Positions 1 through 13,290 of a stretch of DNA of 64,000 nt are shown piece by piece. A program made the position numbers and the translations under genes. Position 1 is the first letter of the stretch. Each line of letters starts with the position of its first letter. The stretch comes from Trichopria drosophilae (lineage: Eukaryota; Arthropoda; Insecta; Hymenoptera; Diapriidae), in assembly GCA_030407085.1 (NCBI GenBank), contig CM059584.1, positions 100,191,001 through 100,255,000 on the forward strand, in the 5' to 3' direction. Below the pieces are notes generated by a model. The model was not told the DNA's origin. It saw only the letters and a program-made list of their open reading frames with translations, and searched no databases.

Positions 1-3000
1 TCAAATGATGTGCAGTACATACGAATAGACTGAACACGGTGTTATTCTTAATCATTTAATAGCTTCTCTGCGCGGTGTCTATGGATTTACTACTTATGTT
101 TTACTATAACAATGCCATACATATGTACAAATTGACTTTACCTTCGACTTATATTTAGTGTACTTTCTAGTACTATACTAACAAGTCGATACCGGACACT
201 CGATTTGAAAATGAACCGATATTTATTTCATACGGACTAACTATAGGCATTTAAAATGTTAGGACCATTCTTATTATCTGTTAAATTTTTTGTTAATATT
301 TACAATTGTTATGAAATGGACACAAATTTGGCTCTTCTTAGACTCTTCTAAATGTTCTATCTCAAGCACAAATGGTATATACGTAATACAATCGATGCTG
401 AATAGGTCTTTTGATAAAATGAAAGGTATATATAGGGAATATTGATAACATACATTATATATTGGCACTTGTTTAAACGGTTTTCAAAAATAATAATGTC
501 AAACTACGTCATTAGTAACCAGACGATGTTATTTTACATCTAGTATCTATTCGAAAATATATCAATATCGAGAAAGTAATTAAAGTATATTAATTTGCTC
601 TGACAGTACACAAAATATCCATCAAGTTGATATCGTTTTAAAACTGTATAGATTACTGCTACTGCTTGTCATGATTTCAGAAACATTATGGAACATAATA
701 TATGCAGTTAAAATTAACAAGAATAGATAATAATTTCCAATTATCTGAAGACTTTTAATAGGCCATTTGTTCTTTATTCATAAAATTAAAGAATTTATGC
801 AAAAGTAAATTCTGAGAAAATGAAGTTTGTTTCAACACGATGGATAGATTGTTGCTTTTAACCTTTAACGCGTTATATAGTATAAACTATTCATATTTGT
901 CTCATTTTCTAATAGGCCATTAAGTATCTTTCGTAGTATTCTCTATACATATTTATTGTAAAGAATATCTAGATACAGTGATTAAGGTAATGAATATAAT
1001 AAAATAGATAAAGAATACAGTTTACCGACGTTTATCTTAGTCAGCGTAAAAAAATTAACAATTTAAATGATTGCTAATTTTTTTTTTTCTAATACAAATA
1101 ACAAAGAAGTGAAAAATAATCGTAAAAATCTAGCGAAAATTTATAGGGAAATACTGGCACGGCCTACACGGACTAATGCATACGATTATCTACATCTCCC
1201 AACGTACTTTCGACACATTCAAAATTAAGTCGTCTTTTGACGGTCCTAGGGGTCTAATCCATCGCTAAATAAAACTTTATAAAAATATATTAACAAATGG
1301 TAAATGTGTATATCTAACAGTATTACCGTATGTATACAGAATTCACGTACAATAATTTCGTACATATAATAATTCGTGACTCGGCGCATTGAGGCCGACG
1401 TTCCTTGTACAATAATTATATACACGTTACAAATCCTACTTACCTAGTCATATACAATAAATTTCGAATTTTTTTCGTTTATTGTACATGTAACTTCTGG
1501 CATTGTACAGATAACAGCGATTTGAGAAAAACTCTGAATCTTCGAAAATTAAAGAATCGCCAAATAAATGTTCGCATTAATTCTCTGACACATATTGTTA
1601 TTCTTTTAGACATCTGACATTTTGCGATATTTTCATTTTTTGTAGACATATTGTTATTGCAAACCCATTCGCGAATAAATTAATCAATTAGGTTTGGTTG
1701 ACACTTGTCAATGAATGATGAGAGAAAATTATGATTAAACAATGCGTATCCCAATGCAAAACGCGATATTTCGTATAATATTCTGAGACTGACAGCGAAA
1801 TTGTCGATTCCAATAACGTTCGTGTTTAATTCGAGTTAAATATATGTTTATAAATTCGCGTGGATATCACTTTTTGAAGTAAATGTTATTAATCGCCAAT
1901 GCAAGCGATTTACGGGTAAATCTCTATTTCACATTTTGTTCGTGATATTCCAGAAAATTAATTACCCTTTTCCACTTCACACACTTCAGATTAAAGGCAT
2001 GTCATTTGAGCGAACCCGAATGGAAGATTAGAGGTGAAATTTATTGCAAGAATAATTTTTGAACGGCAATTTGTCTCAAATTCTTAACAGAAGAGAATGT
2101 TTTAATGTTATGATAATTACTTTAATGGATCTTCAAAATTTATAATTCGTTCATTTGTAAGAGTTTTAAAAAAGCATTTGCATGAAAAATTAGTAAAATA
2201 AATTAAATATATATTAACCTTTTAGTTTACTGAATATAAAAAAATTTAATAAGAAAAATATCAAGTAATATTTTACTGGAGGGAAGTAACGACCTAGTTT
2301 GTACCGAATAGAGCACGAAATGTAGAATTTTCGTTTCTGACATGTTAGTTGACAGTTTGGTGTCATATAATTAAAGAAAACAAACAAACTAATCCAATTT
2401 TCGAAAATTCAGATCCATCATTCATAGGCAACCGTGATCAAGGACTGTGAAAAGCAATCCATTACTCCAACTTTCCCCGAGTCACTTCAGGACTTAACGT
2501 CCTTCCGCGAAACTTTCGCAAACTTGACGAGATAGAAACCCACCTGCCACGCTCCATACAAATCTACTGTACAATTATTTACATCACCCGAAATTGGACA
2601 ATTGCGCATATTTTTGAGTATTTTTTAGGAAACTCTCGAACGTTGTAGCTTTCTAAAAAAACATCCGACTCGTGGAAATGCACGATCGAGTTTCTATTTT
2701 GTTCAAAAATGTTTAACTTACATTCGAATTACAAAATAACATTATCGAACAAGAAGTGTTCAACAAACTCGAAGTTGGTTTCATTCAGGAAATAAGAAAT
2801 AGATCGAAATGAAAATCGAGTTTCACTTCAATTTGAAAACGATTATCCGATTATCTTTACGTATGCTGCTGATCAAGTAGGGTTTAAGTAATCGAAGTTA
2901 AGAACTTCATTAGTATCTGCAATATTTAAAATTAAGTGTTACATTTAACTTAAGTGTCATTTTCAAATAACAGATCCGAGTAGAAAAAGTAGAATCCAAA

Positions 3001-3081
3001 TAGGTCGCCAAAATTAGTAAGTGCATGTAATCGATGAATTTTTTCCCCCTTTTTCATATTGGTTGAAGTAGAAATCACACA
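1..3081. other. AT-rich non-coding DNA, no gene seen
   Basis: No frame here reads like a protein; open frames are short and of AT-rich composition. A somewhat GC-richer patch at about 2415-2570 stands out but contains no convincing frame. On the minus strand a good-looking donor word (GTAAGT) occurs at about 1430-1436 without a coding exon in front of it. Confidence 0.5.
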
Positions 3082-3089
3082 TTCTTGTC

Positions 3090-3448
3090 GAGTGCACCTT
3101 AAAACCCCGACAAATCACAAAACAGACACTTCAAAAACCAGACATTTAACAAAACAGACATTCCAAAACCAGGCATTTCCAACAACAGATATTCATAAAC
3201 CAGATATTTAAAAAAACTGACTTTCAAAATGTCTTTGTATTTTGAAATGTCTGGTTTTTAATATCTATTTTTAGTGTCTGTGTTTGAAACGTCTGGTCTT
3301 TAATATCTGTTTTTTAATGTCTGTGTTTGAAACGTCTGGTGTTTAATACCTGTTTTTTTAATGTCTGCGTTTGAAATGTCTGGTTTTTTTGAATGTCGGG
3401 TTTCTAAAGTGTCTGTTTTGTGATTTGTCGATTTTTTGAAGTGAATCT
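3090..3448. mobile_element. Foldback element with iterated CCAGACATT arms, 8-bp TSD
   Basis: The left arm (about 3090-3230) repeats the word ACCAGACATTT at roughly 16-20 bp spacing. The right arm (about 3230-3448) carries the reverse complement, AATGTCTGGTTTTT, repeatedly. The two 27-bp ends align without gaps: each ends inwards in CGACAAATC, preceded by an AAAA run. Exact 8-bp direct repeats TTCTTGTC flank it at 3082-3089 and 3449-3456, which is what an insertion by a transposase of the hAT size class would leave. It has no coding capacity, so it would be non-autonomous. Superfamily is inferred only from the duplication length. Confidence 0.7.
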
Positions 3449-3468
3449 TTCTTGTCCAGATGATGTTG

Positions 3469-3944
3469 TATCGGGGTGCACCTGATGTTAACAAACCAGA
3501 TATTTCAAAATACGGACATTCACAATCCAGACATTTAAAAAAACAGACATTCAAAAATCTGACATTTCAAATTATAGACACCTTACTACATAAAAAAATA
3601 TCTTGGGTCGGCGTCCTTGAGGTCTCACTCGGAAGGTCATTTCAATGTCAAAAATGTTTGTCCAAGGGATTCATTTTGTAAGTCATTTGTAGATCAAATC
3701 AGTTTGACATCCGCATTATATATTAAGCAAATTTACAAGTTAATTATTAATTACATTTTCAGAATATGTACCTTTTGAAATGTCTGATTTTTTAATGTTT
3801 GTATTTTGAAATGTCTTATTTTTAAATGTCTGGTTTTTGAATCTCTATTTTATTCAAATATCTGGTTTCTTAATTTCTGTTTTTTGAAATGTCTGGTTTT
3901 TTATGTGACTGCTTTGTGATTTGTCGGGTTTTAGAGGTAAACTC
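3469..3944. mobile_element. Second foldback element of the CCAGACATT family
   Basis: A near neighbour of the element at 3090-3448, starting twelve bases after that element's right target duplication begins. The left arm (3474-3580) repeats AACCAGATATTTCA-like words; the right arm (about 3770-3944) carries ATGTCTGGTTTTT words and ends in GATTTGTCGGGTTTTAGAGG. The centre (3600-3770) is unrelated single-copy sequence. Candidate 8-bp direct repeats TGATGTTG lie at 3461-3468 and 3945-3952; the left end has five extra bases before the GGGTGCACC terminus, so that boundary is less certain. Confidence 0.6.
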
Positions 3945-4088
3945 TGATGTTGCCGTAAGAAAACAAGTTATAAGTCAAATATGGTATTTCATAATAAAAG
4001 TATTTTAGAATGAGGAATTGAATAAACATACTTACTGACAATGACTGAGTACCTACTAGGAACTGTTATTTTATGAAATGTTATTAAA

Positions 4089-4370
4089 TTAACCCTTTCA
4101 GGACAGGATGGTATTTGTTTGTCTTACCATAATAAAAGGTACATTTTTTGTTATTTTTTGCATTAGAACATCTGACAGTTTAAGGCCTGATCTTTCAGAA
4201 AACATTTTTTTCCACATTTGGAATGAAAAAATCTAGCTCAAAATCTTCAATGACTATCATTTGTAATAAATGCCATTCAGCGTTTTCAAAAATTCAACAT
4301 CACAAATAGAATAAAAAATAAAAACTATTGAAAGCTGGAGAAAAATAAACTTCCTGTCCCAAAAGGTCAA
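4089..4370. mobile_element. TTAA-type MITE remnant
   Basis: The left end reads TTAACCCTTTCAGGACAGGA and the right end is CTTCCTGTCCCAAAAGGTCAA, its approximate reverse complement. The left flank is TTAA and the right flank TCAA, fitting a decayed piggyBac-type TTAA target duplication with CCC-type ends. No protein is encoded. Confidence 0.45.
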
Positions 4371-4564
4371 ACCGATTGAATGGTACCAAAACATTGATTA
4401 AAAGCTATCATTAGCATAGAGGGCAGCAGAATTTGGACTCGAACAGTGTAATTTTCAATTACGTATAAGAAATTTGAACAATTCGTAAAAAATCAAGCAT
4501 TTCTTTTTATATATAATATATTATATCACGGCTCAGGTATCCTGTTGCTATCTATACCCGCAGT

Positions 4565-4570
4565 TTTATT
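4565..4570 (-). promoter_or_regulatory. Possible polyadenylation signal (AATAAA)
   Basis: The only canonical AATAAA on the minus strand in the roughly 420 bp after the stop codon of the immunoglobulin gene. Its assignment to that transcript is an inference from position; such words are common in AT-rich DNA. Confidence 0.3.
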
Positions 4571-4990
4571 GCACCGATTTCCACTTTGATCGTTAACATA
4601 AAAATCATCTTATGGGTACCTCACTTCGTACTTTAGTCCCGCATTTGATCGCAGCGTTTACAGAGGATATCGGAGACTTTTCTAATTACATTAGTCGCAC
4701 CTGGTGACTTCATCGTCCCCTCTAAGAGCACGTACCGAGATGTATGTACGTTCGCAAGCGGACATCTACAGATTAAATTCGTTCTGGGTGCCGCGTTCGC
4801 GCTTCAGAAAATTTAATTTTCTTTCGAAGCGATGGGTACCAGCGTGTCTACCGTACGTGATATCTCGATATGGGCGGAACTTTAATAGGGAGATTCGAAG
4901 CCGTCGGGATTTTTATCCCCCTCCCCTTAACTTCCCTGTTTACCTTGACGTCCCTGCTTCTCTGTGGTACAGATATTTTTTTTTCATGTT

Positions 4991-5251
4991 TCAATGAAAC
5001 TGTTGACGGTGACATCGCTGTTGAAGATGCCGCTGGATAAGCGTCAGAACTAGACACACGAGAAGAATCGGCAGAGTCGGTGACCGGAAGTGGGCGTGGT
5101 TGTAGCCGGAAGCTAGCGCCACGTTGAGCGAAACGGAAGCGTCCGCAATCCCTTCCGGCGAACGTACCAGTAGGATCCATTCGCCAGCGTGCGACGTCTG
5201 GATATTATCGAAACGCAGTACGCTTCGGTAACATGCCTGTGTTTCGACGGC
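4991..5251 (-). CDS. Immunoglobulin-superfamily membrane protein, last coding exon
   Basis: This is the 3' coding exon of a cell-surface protein, 86 codons plus TGA. It starts right after a good acceptor (TTGTGTTACAG) in phase 0, matching the phase-0 donor of the exon at 13476-13651. It holds the second half of an Ig domain: residues AVETQACYRSVLRF, then DNIQTSHAGEW, then LLVRSPEGIADASVSLNV, which ends the G strand. In the usual place of the F-strand cysteine (DxGxYxC) there is SHAGEWILL, with no cysteine; a cysteine sits earlier, in ACYRS, so any disulphide would be non-canonical. A short linker follows, then a hydrophobic helix (LPILLVCLVLTLI) and a basic tail of about 14 residues (RHLQQRCHRQQFH). 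That fits a type I single-pass protein; a GPI-anchor signal is less likely because of the basic tail. I do not assign a named family member. Confidence 0.8.
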   Translation of the reverse strand, partial: AVETQACYRSVLRFDNIQTSHAGEWILLVRSPEGIADASVSLNVALASGYNHAHFRSPTLPILLVCLVLTLIQRHLQQRCHRQQFH

Positions 5252-5367
5252 CTGTAACACAAGAGAAAAATGTATTTATTAAATTTATCAAAGTAATATC
5301 ATCAATCTTCTCTTGGTCATTAATGAAAAATTAAAAAGAGGAACATACTATCTAAATTTCTTGGAGT

Positions 5368-5896
5368 GAGAATTCATTCTTTAATTAGTGAAAACCGAGC
5401 AACTCTCGTGAAAGAGTGATTATTCAACTCTTTAAGAGTGGAGGGAAAGAGTGAAATTTCAATCCACTAAGAGTGAAAATTGAGGTCCTTAAAGCTGCAA
5501 AGCCAGAGTTACCAAATCCATACCAAACTAGTCCTAAAATTTGTTACTTATTTGTTGCTAATTTGTTACCCTAGTGCCGATTTTGTTGCTCAAATATTAA
5601 AAAAAAAATCATAGGGTTTGCCAGCTTAAGATACAGCTACCAACCATAATTAAGAAAACATACTTAGAGATGTCAAACTCATACCGAAATAGCTGTTAAT
5701 TTTTTGTTGCTGAGAGATATTGGAAATCATATAAAGCCGCATCCAAATAAAAATGAAAATGGCAACAAAAAAATAACAAATTTTAGGACTAGTTTGGTTT
5801 GATTTTGGTGACTTTGGCTTTGCAGCTTTGAGGACCTTCAAAATTCACTCTTTCGTGACGGTTGCTCGGTTGTCACTAACCAATGAGTGAATTCTC
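5368..5896. mobile_element. Foldback element, about 150-bp arms
   Basis: The left arm (5368 to about 5565) and right arm (about 5755 to 5896) are inverted copies. Landmarks shared in inverted order are GAGAATTCA, ACCGAGCAAC, AAAGAGTGA, AGCTGCAAAGCC and AAACTAGTCCTAAAATTTGT. The arms differ by a few substitutions and by extra AAGAGTG iterations in the left arm, so the element is not recent. No clear target duplication and no coding capacity. Confidence 0.75.
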
Positions 5897-8800
5897 AAAT
5901 TCTATGAAAAAAGGGTTTAACAAAAATATTTTGTATTTTCGATATGTCTTCTCTTTACATATTGGTTTTCCCCATTTTAGAAGCCTTATTCTTTTACCTT
6001 TTTATTTTTGGACCTACCATCCGAAAATAACTATTTTATAATTATATTGGTTCCCCACATATTAGAGAAAAATATTCAACAATTATTCTTATTGTCAGAA
6101 CGCGATAATTTATTCAGTAATTAGAGATAAAAGCTGACCACTTACAAAACTTTACAGGATTTAATATGCAAGTATTGCCCTGTGGACGGTAATGTTGATA
6201 ACCAATATCAGGGTTTCCTGAAATTTGTATTCTAACCAGTCAATGTTTCAAATACCGTAGTAGAAATCTTTCTAGTTTATTGTTACATTGCCCAGTTTTC
6301 CTATACCTTTAACACGGGAAATGACGAAACTCGGCAGAGACTAGAGAGAAACTGGACTCATTTTCTAGTAAGGTATTGGTATTAATAATGCATGGTCCTT
6401 TTAATGATATTGTTGAAGGAATAGTAGATTTCATTTGATGAAAAATTACACATTGCGAAATTCTCAGATTGATTAATGTTATTTGCTGAAAATTATTGGA
6501 ACGTTCTTAACGAGTAATTTAAAAATAACTTTCAAAGATATTTCTTAAATAAATACAGAAGTGTATAATAAATTGGTACGATGGGAATATTGATGTAGTA
6601 TCAGCCTTTTTCGTCAAAATAACCTTCTGTAGGAATCAGAAATTATAACTTGAACATTATTTCCCTTTCTGTAGAATAATATACGTTTAAGTATAGCAGG
6701 GCATTTTTAAAATGAAGCAATATATTATTTGGAACCCGAAATAAATTATCATGTTCATCATGTTTGTCTTCGGATGACCTCATGAACATGAGGACGTATA
6801 AATGTCCACTTTCATATCCCGTTATCTTACTCAAGGCGACCTTACTCCAGGATATCCTAAGGATATTAACAGAACGATAATAGCAGACATTTGGACATCG
6901 TGAGGAGCGTCTAAAGAATACCTTACACAAATTCGATGCATGGCGTTAATGGATTCGGATTCATAATCTACGTATTTTATTAAGTACAGTAGATTTTTTA
7001 CAGTAATAGAGTTGGTTAAATTCAGTTAAATAAATTTCTTTACAGATATTTAGTCAATATTTGGTTATTTTATGTTAGTATTTTATAGACTCTTCTGATG
7101 TAATTAAAATTGAAGACCTACGAAGATGAGATAAGGTCACAGAGACGTATTAATAATAAGAACTATTTAGTGGGACCGAATCAGTGAAGAGCTTATTTAT
7201 TTGAACTAAACATGTTATGAGCGGAAGTGATTTAACACAAATTTAAACATTAAATAAAGAATTAAATTTTATTTTACTATTTCCAGTAAACTTTATTATT
7301 TTCTATTTCGAAATTTATTGCGATGAATAAGGTCTCGCAGTATGAGTAGCAGACGTCAGCACTAGGTCAGACTGATTCAGCATTTCGAATCGTACAATCT
7401 ATAATATTAAAAAAAGAATTCAATAAATGTTAGCAAATAATATGTATGCTACACTAGATTGCGAATTATGTAATCAATTTTAACACAGGAAAGCAATTGC
7501 TAATGCTTTTTCGAAGGCAATTTCAATTTAATTTATTTTTAATGAGTTTGGATTTTCTGCACAATATACTACGAATTGTATTGTACTGTAAGTAATTTAA
7601 ACCGAGTATGTTGTCCACAATTTTATCATAAAACGGCAAAGCTCTCGAAATTAGTTACAATAAAAAATATTCACATTTACAAAAGAGAATTAAATGTGTT
7701 TATCATATGATAATTATTATTAATGATAAAACATTTACTACTTTACTAATATGAATTTAAGTTAAACTCTAACTACAATAATTATAATTATGTGCCTGTC
7801 CGTAACTACCGAAAAATGGATACCGAGTAACGAAAAAAATTGCTCATTTAATCGTCTGGATTAACTAAAAAATAATTAACTTTGGATTAGATAGAAAAAG
7901 AATTGAAAATAACTAAGGAGAGAAAAGAAAGAAAAAAATGACAGGGGTTGGAAAAAAACAACACAGAGTTAAGAAACAAGTTAAACGATTTCATTACTCT
8001 CGGTAAAAATGAAAAAGCGTTTCTTTCGTATTCTACTCGCTTCCTGCAAGCTCAGCACGCGATAATCACTTCGTTGGTGAACAAAAAAAGAAAAAGCAAT
8101 TTGGTGTTTCACGAATACGGAATTATTGCTGCCGGTGGATGTTTAAAAAATTCAGATGACAAGTGACACTTTCTTTGAAGTAAAAATGATCTCATTTAAA
8201 ATATATAATTATAGTTTCTCTATACATATATTGTATTTAATATTTTCTTTTCTGAACACTTCATTTTTACTTTGGCTTTCTCAGCTTAATAAGTGTGGTC
8301 AAATATTTAAAATTTAGTTAATTAAATTGTTATAAAGGAATCAACGCTTTATTTGAAACAGTTTATTACATATGATAAATGATTTTATTTATTATTTTGA
8401 ATTTATTCCATTCTAGAATGAAATACATTTTATTTCTCAATATTTTTTATTTTAAAGAAATAACTGGAAATTTCTATAATGAATTTATACTCATGTTTTT
8501 ATTGCAACAATTTCGTAAAGGAGAAGAATGTATCTTACCCTTGGAAAATCTTTGTCTACAATTTAAATATTTCTCAGGTGCTTCAGATGAAAAAGAAATT
8601 AATTCATATTTCAATTAAATACAGAAAAGTAAAAGGTATGGTGATGATAGCAATACCTTCAGTGCTTCCAATTATTTGAATACGAAGTTTTCTGGATTCC
8701 TAAAGAAATTCCTTTCCGTTCTCTTAATCTAATTTATACATTCGTTTCGCCCTTGTCTCTCAATTTAGACGTTTCTTTGATCTTCTTTGTGTAATTACAA

Positions 8801-10357
8801 CCTATACTTCGACTCAACTCTATTAACAGAAGAAGAAACACGAATAAGTTACATTTAAATGCAGATAGCTAACTAAATTGACCAAACCGTAATGCGGTCT
8901 TCATCCGAATAACTAGGCAAAGGTGTTCGTACTGTAATGCGTGACATAGTGGACAATTAAACGCTTCAGGTTCTCTGTGATAGTTCTGACTCCGTTCCAT
9001 CTAATTTTTTTAACTTGCAATTGCAATGTACTTGTGCTCCCTGAATATGCGTATCAGCGAAATGCTACGACTGCATTGACCCTTGGTTTCAAAATTTAAT
9101 CAGCCTAATGTCCAAATGCAATACCCTGTCTGTATACAGTACAGTAGTAAGATATTCTTGATTCCTACATTATTTGAAATTATTCAAAACTTTCATAAAT
9201 AGAACATATCATATTTTAACAACCGTCGCTTCAAATTAAATTTATTAAGTTTGTTATCGTCAAGGATGTGTCCTGCATAGTTTATTAATTTTTCTTGCAT
9301 TTGATGTTGATATTAAGGAATAATGTGTGTCTCGAAGTCATTAGGACTCTACTAGTAGCCGATGATGAAATGCATAAATTGTAAAAAAGACGAAAAATTA
9401 TCTACGTCAGTTTGAAACAGAACAATATGCCTCAAATCACTTTGAATGCAGGTCATTTTTTTATGATTTTGTTTTCCAATACAAGCTTGGTGACACTGAC
9501 TTCTCAATCAGATTCCGGTGTTCTTAGCACAACATTTTTCTCTTATATTCTTGAAATTAATTAGACATTTTCAAATTTAGAAATGATTAGCGTAATTTTT
9601 TAAGAAAAGTTCAGTTATTTTATGTCAGACCTCAATCAACCCTCGAAATTTGTTTGACATCCCTTGTTGTCAGAAAAACTTGGAGTATTCCAGGAAAACC
9701 CGTCCTACGTCGTGCATACACAAAAACTAGCCAGATTTAAATATATATTTGCGGCGTAAGAAGAAAAGTATAATGGGTGTAGATAAACGTGGAATTGGGA
9801 ACTCGGAACACGAAAATAGCGAAACGTCCGAATTGGAAATGAAGCTCACATGATACGGCGAGGCCGAGTGGAATGGAAAAGACGTTCCGATCAGTGCAAT
9901 GGAGCAAGTTACTGAGACCCGTGCGCAAAAAATGGAATTCCGCGTCCTACATTTATCCTTGAAATTGCGATTCTATTTCTTTTAAAGCATCGTATCATCA
10001 AAATCACTTTCAGCATTCCTTCGAGAATTCGCGTTCAGGTTTCCAACTATCTTCGAGGGTATTGTATAACTGAATATTTAAGAAGATTTCAATTTTTCTT
10101 TTCAACGAAAATATTAAAAACTCGTAAAAGCGATCATACTATAGAAATAATGCACGAATTAAATTAGTAAATATTGGCCATTAATGGCAATTCATTAACA
10201 CAGAAAAATAGAGAAGTACTAATATCAGTAGATACATGGCAAGATTACGGTTGAATATTATAATAGAACGATGCGTATAAATACATCTAATAAACTCTAC
10301 TGTATTATCTACTGCTCACGTGATATACAAGCAATTATTTAAAACAATTTAATAAGT
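5897..10357. other. Intronic AT-rich DNA, no supported gene
   Basis: Open frames such as 6643-6930 (minus) and 7948-8166 (plus) show no domain, motif or codon pattern that distinguishes them from chance. The stretch at 9740-9960 has clearly higher GC than its neighbours and could be a conserved regulatory segment. Confidence 0.4.
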
Positions 10358-10411
10358 TTAACCCTTAAGGGGTAATTTTGCATCGTATTATAGATGCGTT
10401 TATTATTATTA

Positions 10412-11172
10412 TTAACCCTTAAGGGATCTACCCTAATTAGAATTTTCAAAAATTCGAATTTTTGTATTTTACATTTTGCGAACGTGAAAATGAACGTTTT
10501 ATGAAGAAGAGAAAGGCATAATATATGGTGCAGACATCGCTGATTGCGCAGGTAATATTTTTTTTCGTGATTTTTCGTTCTCAAAACAACGTTTTTCGAT
10601 GCCTTGTTGATGAAATCTCCGAAAGTACTCGACCGATCCTTATGAAATTTTTACCACATATTCTGTACTACTACAGATACAGCGCATATCGAGGTATTTT
10701 TAAAATTTTAATTTTAACTCTTTTGCTTTTGCCAAAAACAGTAAAAAAACGTGTTTTTTTCGAAAAATGTCCGTTATTTTGTTAATTTTCAAAAATTAAT
10801 AATCGCTCGATATGCGCTATAGCTATTAACATACTGAAACTAACGCCGTTTAATTTTTTGTTTCAGACCATCCATCCCAGAGATTTCATCAACGCGCGGA
10901 CACACCTTTTTTTATGATTTTTGTTAACTATCGTTTCCATGCATTAAAACTTACTGAAATTACATTACAAAACTGTTTAAAACAAATTCTAAAAAGCTTC
11001 TAATTAGAGTACATCCTTTAATTCCAACGTATGGGTCATTTTCGACACAGAAAACATTTAAATTATACTTTACAAATTGCACATCTGTAAGCATTTTCAA
11101 ACGGCAAGACATATTTCACTCAGATAGTGGGAAAAAAAGGCCTTAAAATAGCCGTCATAACTAAGGGTTTAA
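10412..11172. mobile_element. Possible TTAA-flanked inverted-repeat element
   Basis: It opens with TTAACCCTTAAGGG and closes with CTAAGGGTTTAA, so both ends have TTAA and CCC/GGG-type termini like the piggyBac-like MITEs elsewhere in the window. Inside are inverted words ACAGCGCATATCGAG and CTCGATATGCGCTAT at about 10680 and 10804. A second TTAACCCTTAAGGGG start lies at about 10359, so the left boundary is ambiguous. Confidence 0.4.
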
Positions 11173-12224
11173 AGAAATGCATCTACGTGATTTGAGGTCT
11201 TCTTGAGAATCATGTGATTAAAAACTTTTTAGACAGAACATATATCATTACATAACCAATAGGGGAAACAAGAGACGGCATAAAGTAATAACATAGGCCT
11301 GCGAAATTTAACTTTTTTCAGTTTATAATATCAGTGAGAGTGATTTTTGTAAGTTTAACACGAATCTGTTGTCCAAAATGGTCCATCACATCAGGATTTT
11401 AAGTAATTCTAGGTCAAATGTCCCAAAAAATGTTTTGCCATTGTTGGGAATTTTTTACGGAAGGCCGAAATCTTTGCTATATTTTTCCATATTGCTTTCA
11501 TACAGCATGCATTGTCAGCTTTAAAACCCATTTTTTAAATTAATTTACGACGATTTTTAAAGAAGTTAAGAACATTTGAATTTATGAGATTTGACCACAT
11601 TAACTCTTCTACGCACGAGTTCCTACCTAAAAAGGCTTTTCCGAAAGCACACATTTTTCAGAGTGATGTATTTTCATATAACTACACATATATGTTTTGG
11701 TTTATAATATTATTATCTTGCAACTGTACCCAAAGACGAAAAATAAATACAAAATGTGAAATTATTTTGCACGTCAAATAAAGTAAATATGCCGACTGAA
11801 ATTATTAAATCTGCAAACAATCAAGGTAGTTTCACCCCTAAGGGGTCATATAATCTTAGTTACGTGTGGGAAATAGTCTAACATAACATCTAATTATATT
11901 ATATGTTTATAATAAGTGTGAAGTTATAAAAAAGTTACAATTCATGGTACAGAGCGGCTCCTTCACGAAAAGTTAAATGTAATAGTTATTTTATATTTGC
12001 CAATTAGCCTAACTTGATATCATTATTATACTAAAAACGCGTATATATAGCATCGTAATTAACCTCTATTATGATGATAATATATTATAATAAATCCATT
12101 TATTTTTATCCATAAATCTCGTTTCATACTGAAGTAAAATAATGGAATAAAGGGAAAAGGGAATGCGTCGAATGCAACCGAACTTGAATCTATTCTGCTA
12201 ACCATTCGTCCAGTAAAGTGGCCC
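11173..12224. other. Intronic AT-rich DNA, no gene seen
   Basis: Only short, low-complexity open frames. An ACCCCTAAGGGGTCA palindromic word at about 11833 resembles the ends of the element at 10412-11172 and may be a further fragment. Confidence 0.4.
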
Positions 12225-13290
12225 GGGCTTAGTCAAACTCAACCAATTTTGATGAAAAACGTAACTTTTTTCGCATTTAAATAAAAGTTAATGCCTACTG
12301 GGGTGTTAAAAAGCATAGAAATGTTCCTGAATTCAAAGTGCTGAAAGTTTAATTACGGCTTGGCACCAAATTCTACTTAAAAGTGAACTATTGAAATGTT
12401 TAATCCGTCACGCCAAGTTGTCTTCAAAGTACTGAGGTTAAGGATGTTTTTTACTGCAATATTACAAGCGGTATTTAATGCATTTGTTTACATTTATATT
12501 CGACCATTTTTTGTTATAATTAGAAGTAAATAAAAGCATTGTAAGGTCAATGAACTAATGAGACAATTTTAACAAATTAAAAATTTAAAAATTTACGTTT
12601 TGGATAAGAGCTGTGTGGCCCTCTTCGGAATATAGTTATATAAAAACAGTGTCAATATTTGTAAAAAACATCAATATCTAGATGGTAGAGAATTTCAAAA
12701 GCGGGACAATTCTTTGAGTCCACCATTTTGTTTCGATAGAAACAATTCGAATCAAATTACTTCAGATAGTGAATTACTATAATCATATAGTTTTTTCAAC
12801 TGCGTGCGCGAAATTTAATTTCGCACCTGGTTAATAATGCCAAAGTATCTGATTTACGGATTGTACTTCGGACATTTCAGTCAGTGCGATGGGTATTAGG
12901 GTCGTGGATTACGAATCCGCTATTAGTTTTCAATAATTCAAAATGGCGGATCAAAGATGGTGGACGGATTTTTAAAAATTCAACGTATTAATTTGAAACT
13001 TTTTTCTCGGAGGTGTTTGAAGTAGCTGATATCCAATCTAATGTCAGATTTGGGATTTCAAAAACTCTTCCGCTATATTGAATCTGCCATTTTGAATTTT
13101 AAAATATAATACCAGATTCCTTATCAGCTACCTTAAGAACCGGCAAGAAACAATTTTCAAGTAAACATTTTAAAAAATCACATCATTTTGAATTTTGACA
13201 ATTTTGCAAACCTGACTTATTTCCAGTAACGTTTACAAAATTTTGTCCTGATTTCGAATTTTGTCAAAATTCCATGACTGAAAGGGTTAA
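12225..13290. repeat. Dispersed repeat with AAAATGGCGGATC-type words
   Basis: The stretch carries phrases such as GGGTCGTGGATTACGAATCC, CAAAATGGCGGATCAAAGA and AATCTGCCATTTTGAA. I know phrases of this kind from dispersed insect repeat families, but the family assignment is from memory and unchecked. It lies inside the immunoglobulin gene intron just downstream of the 13.5-kb exon. Boundaries are approximate. Confidence 0.35.

Noticed and set aside
3300..3681. Open frames within the CCAGACATT repeats
   Set aside because: The translations simply repeat the iterated word (Thr/Gln/Lys repeats).
4704..5180. Frames overlapping the last Ig exon in other registers
   Set aside because: They are antisense or out-of-register readings of the exon and its 3' region.
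6643..6930. 95-codon minus frame in the Ig gene intron
   Set aside because: Partly mixed composition but no recognisable domain, and no acceptor or donor of matching phase was found; left out as probable chance.
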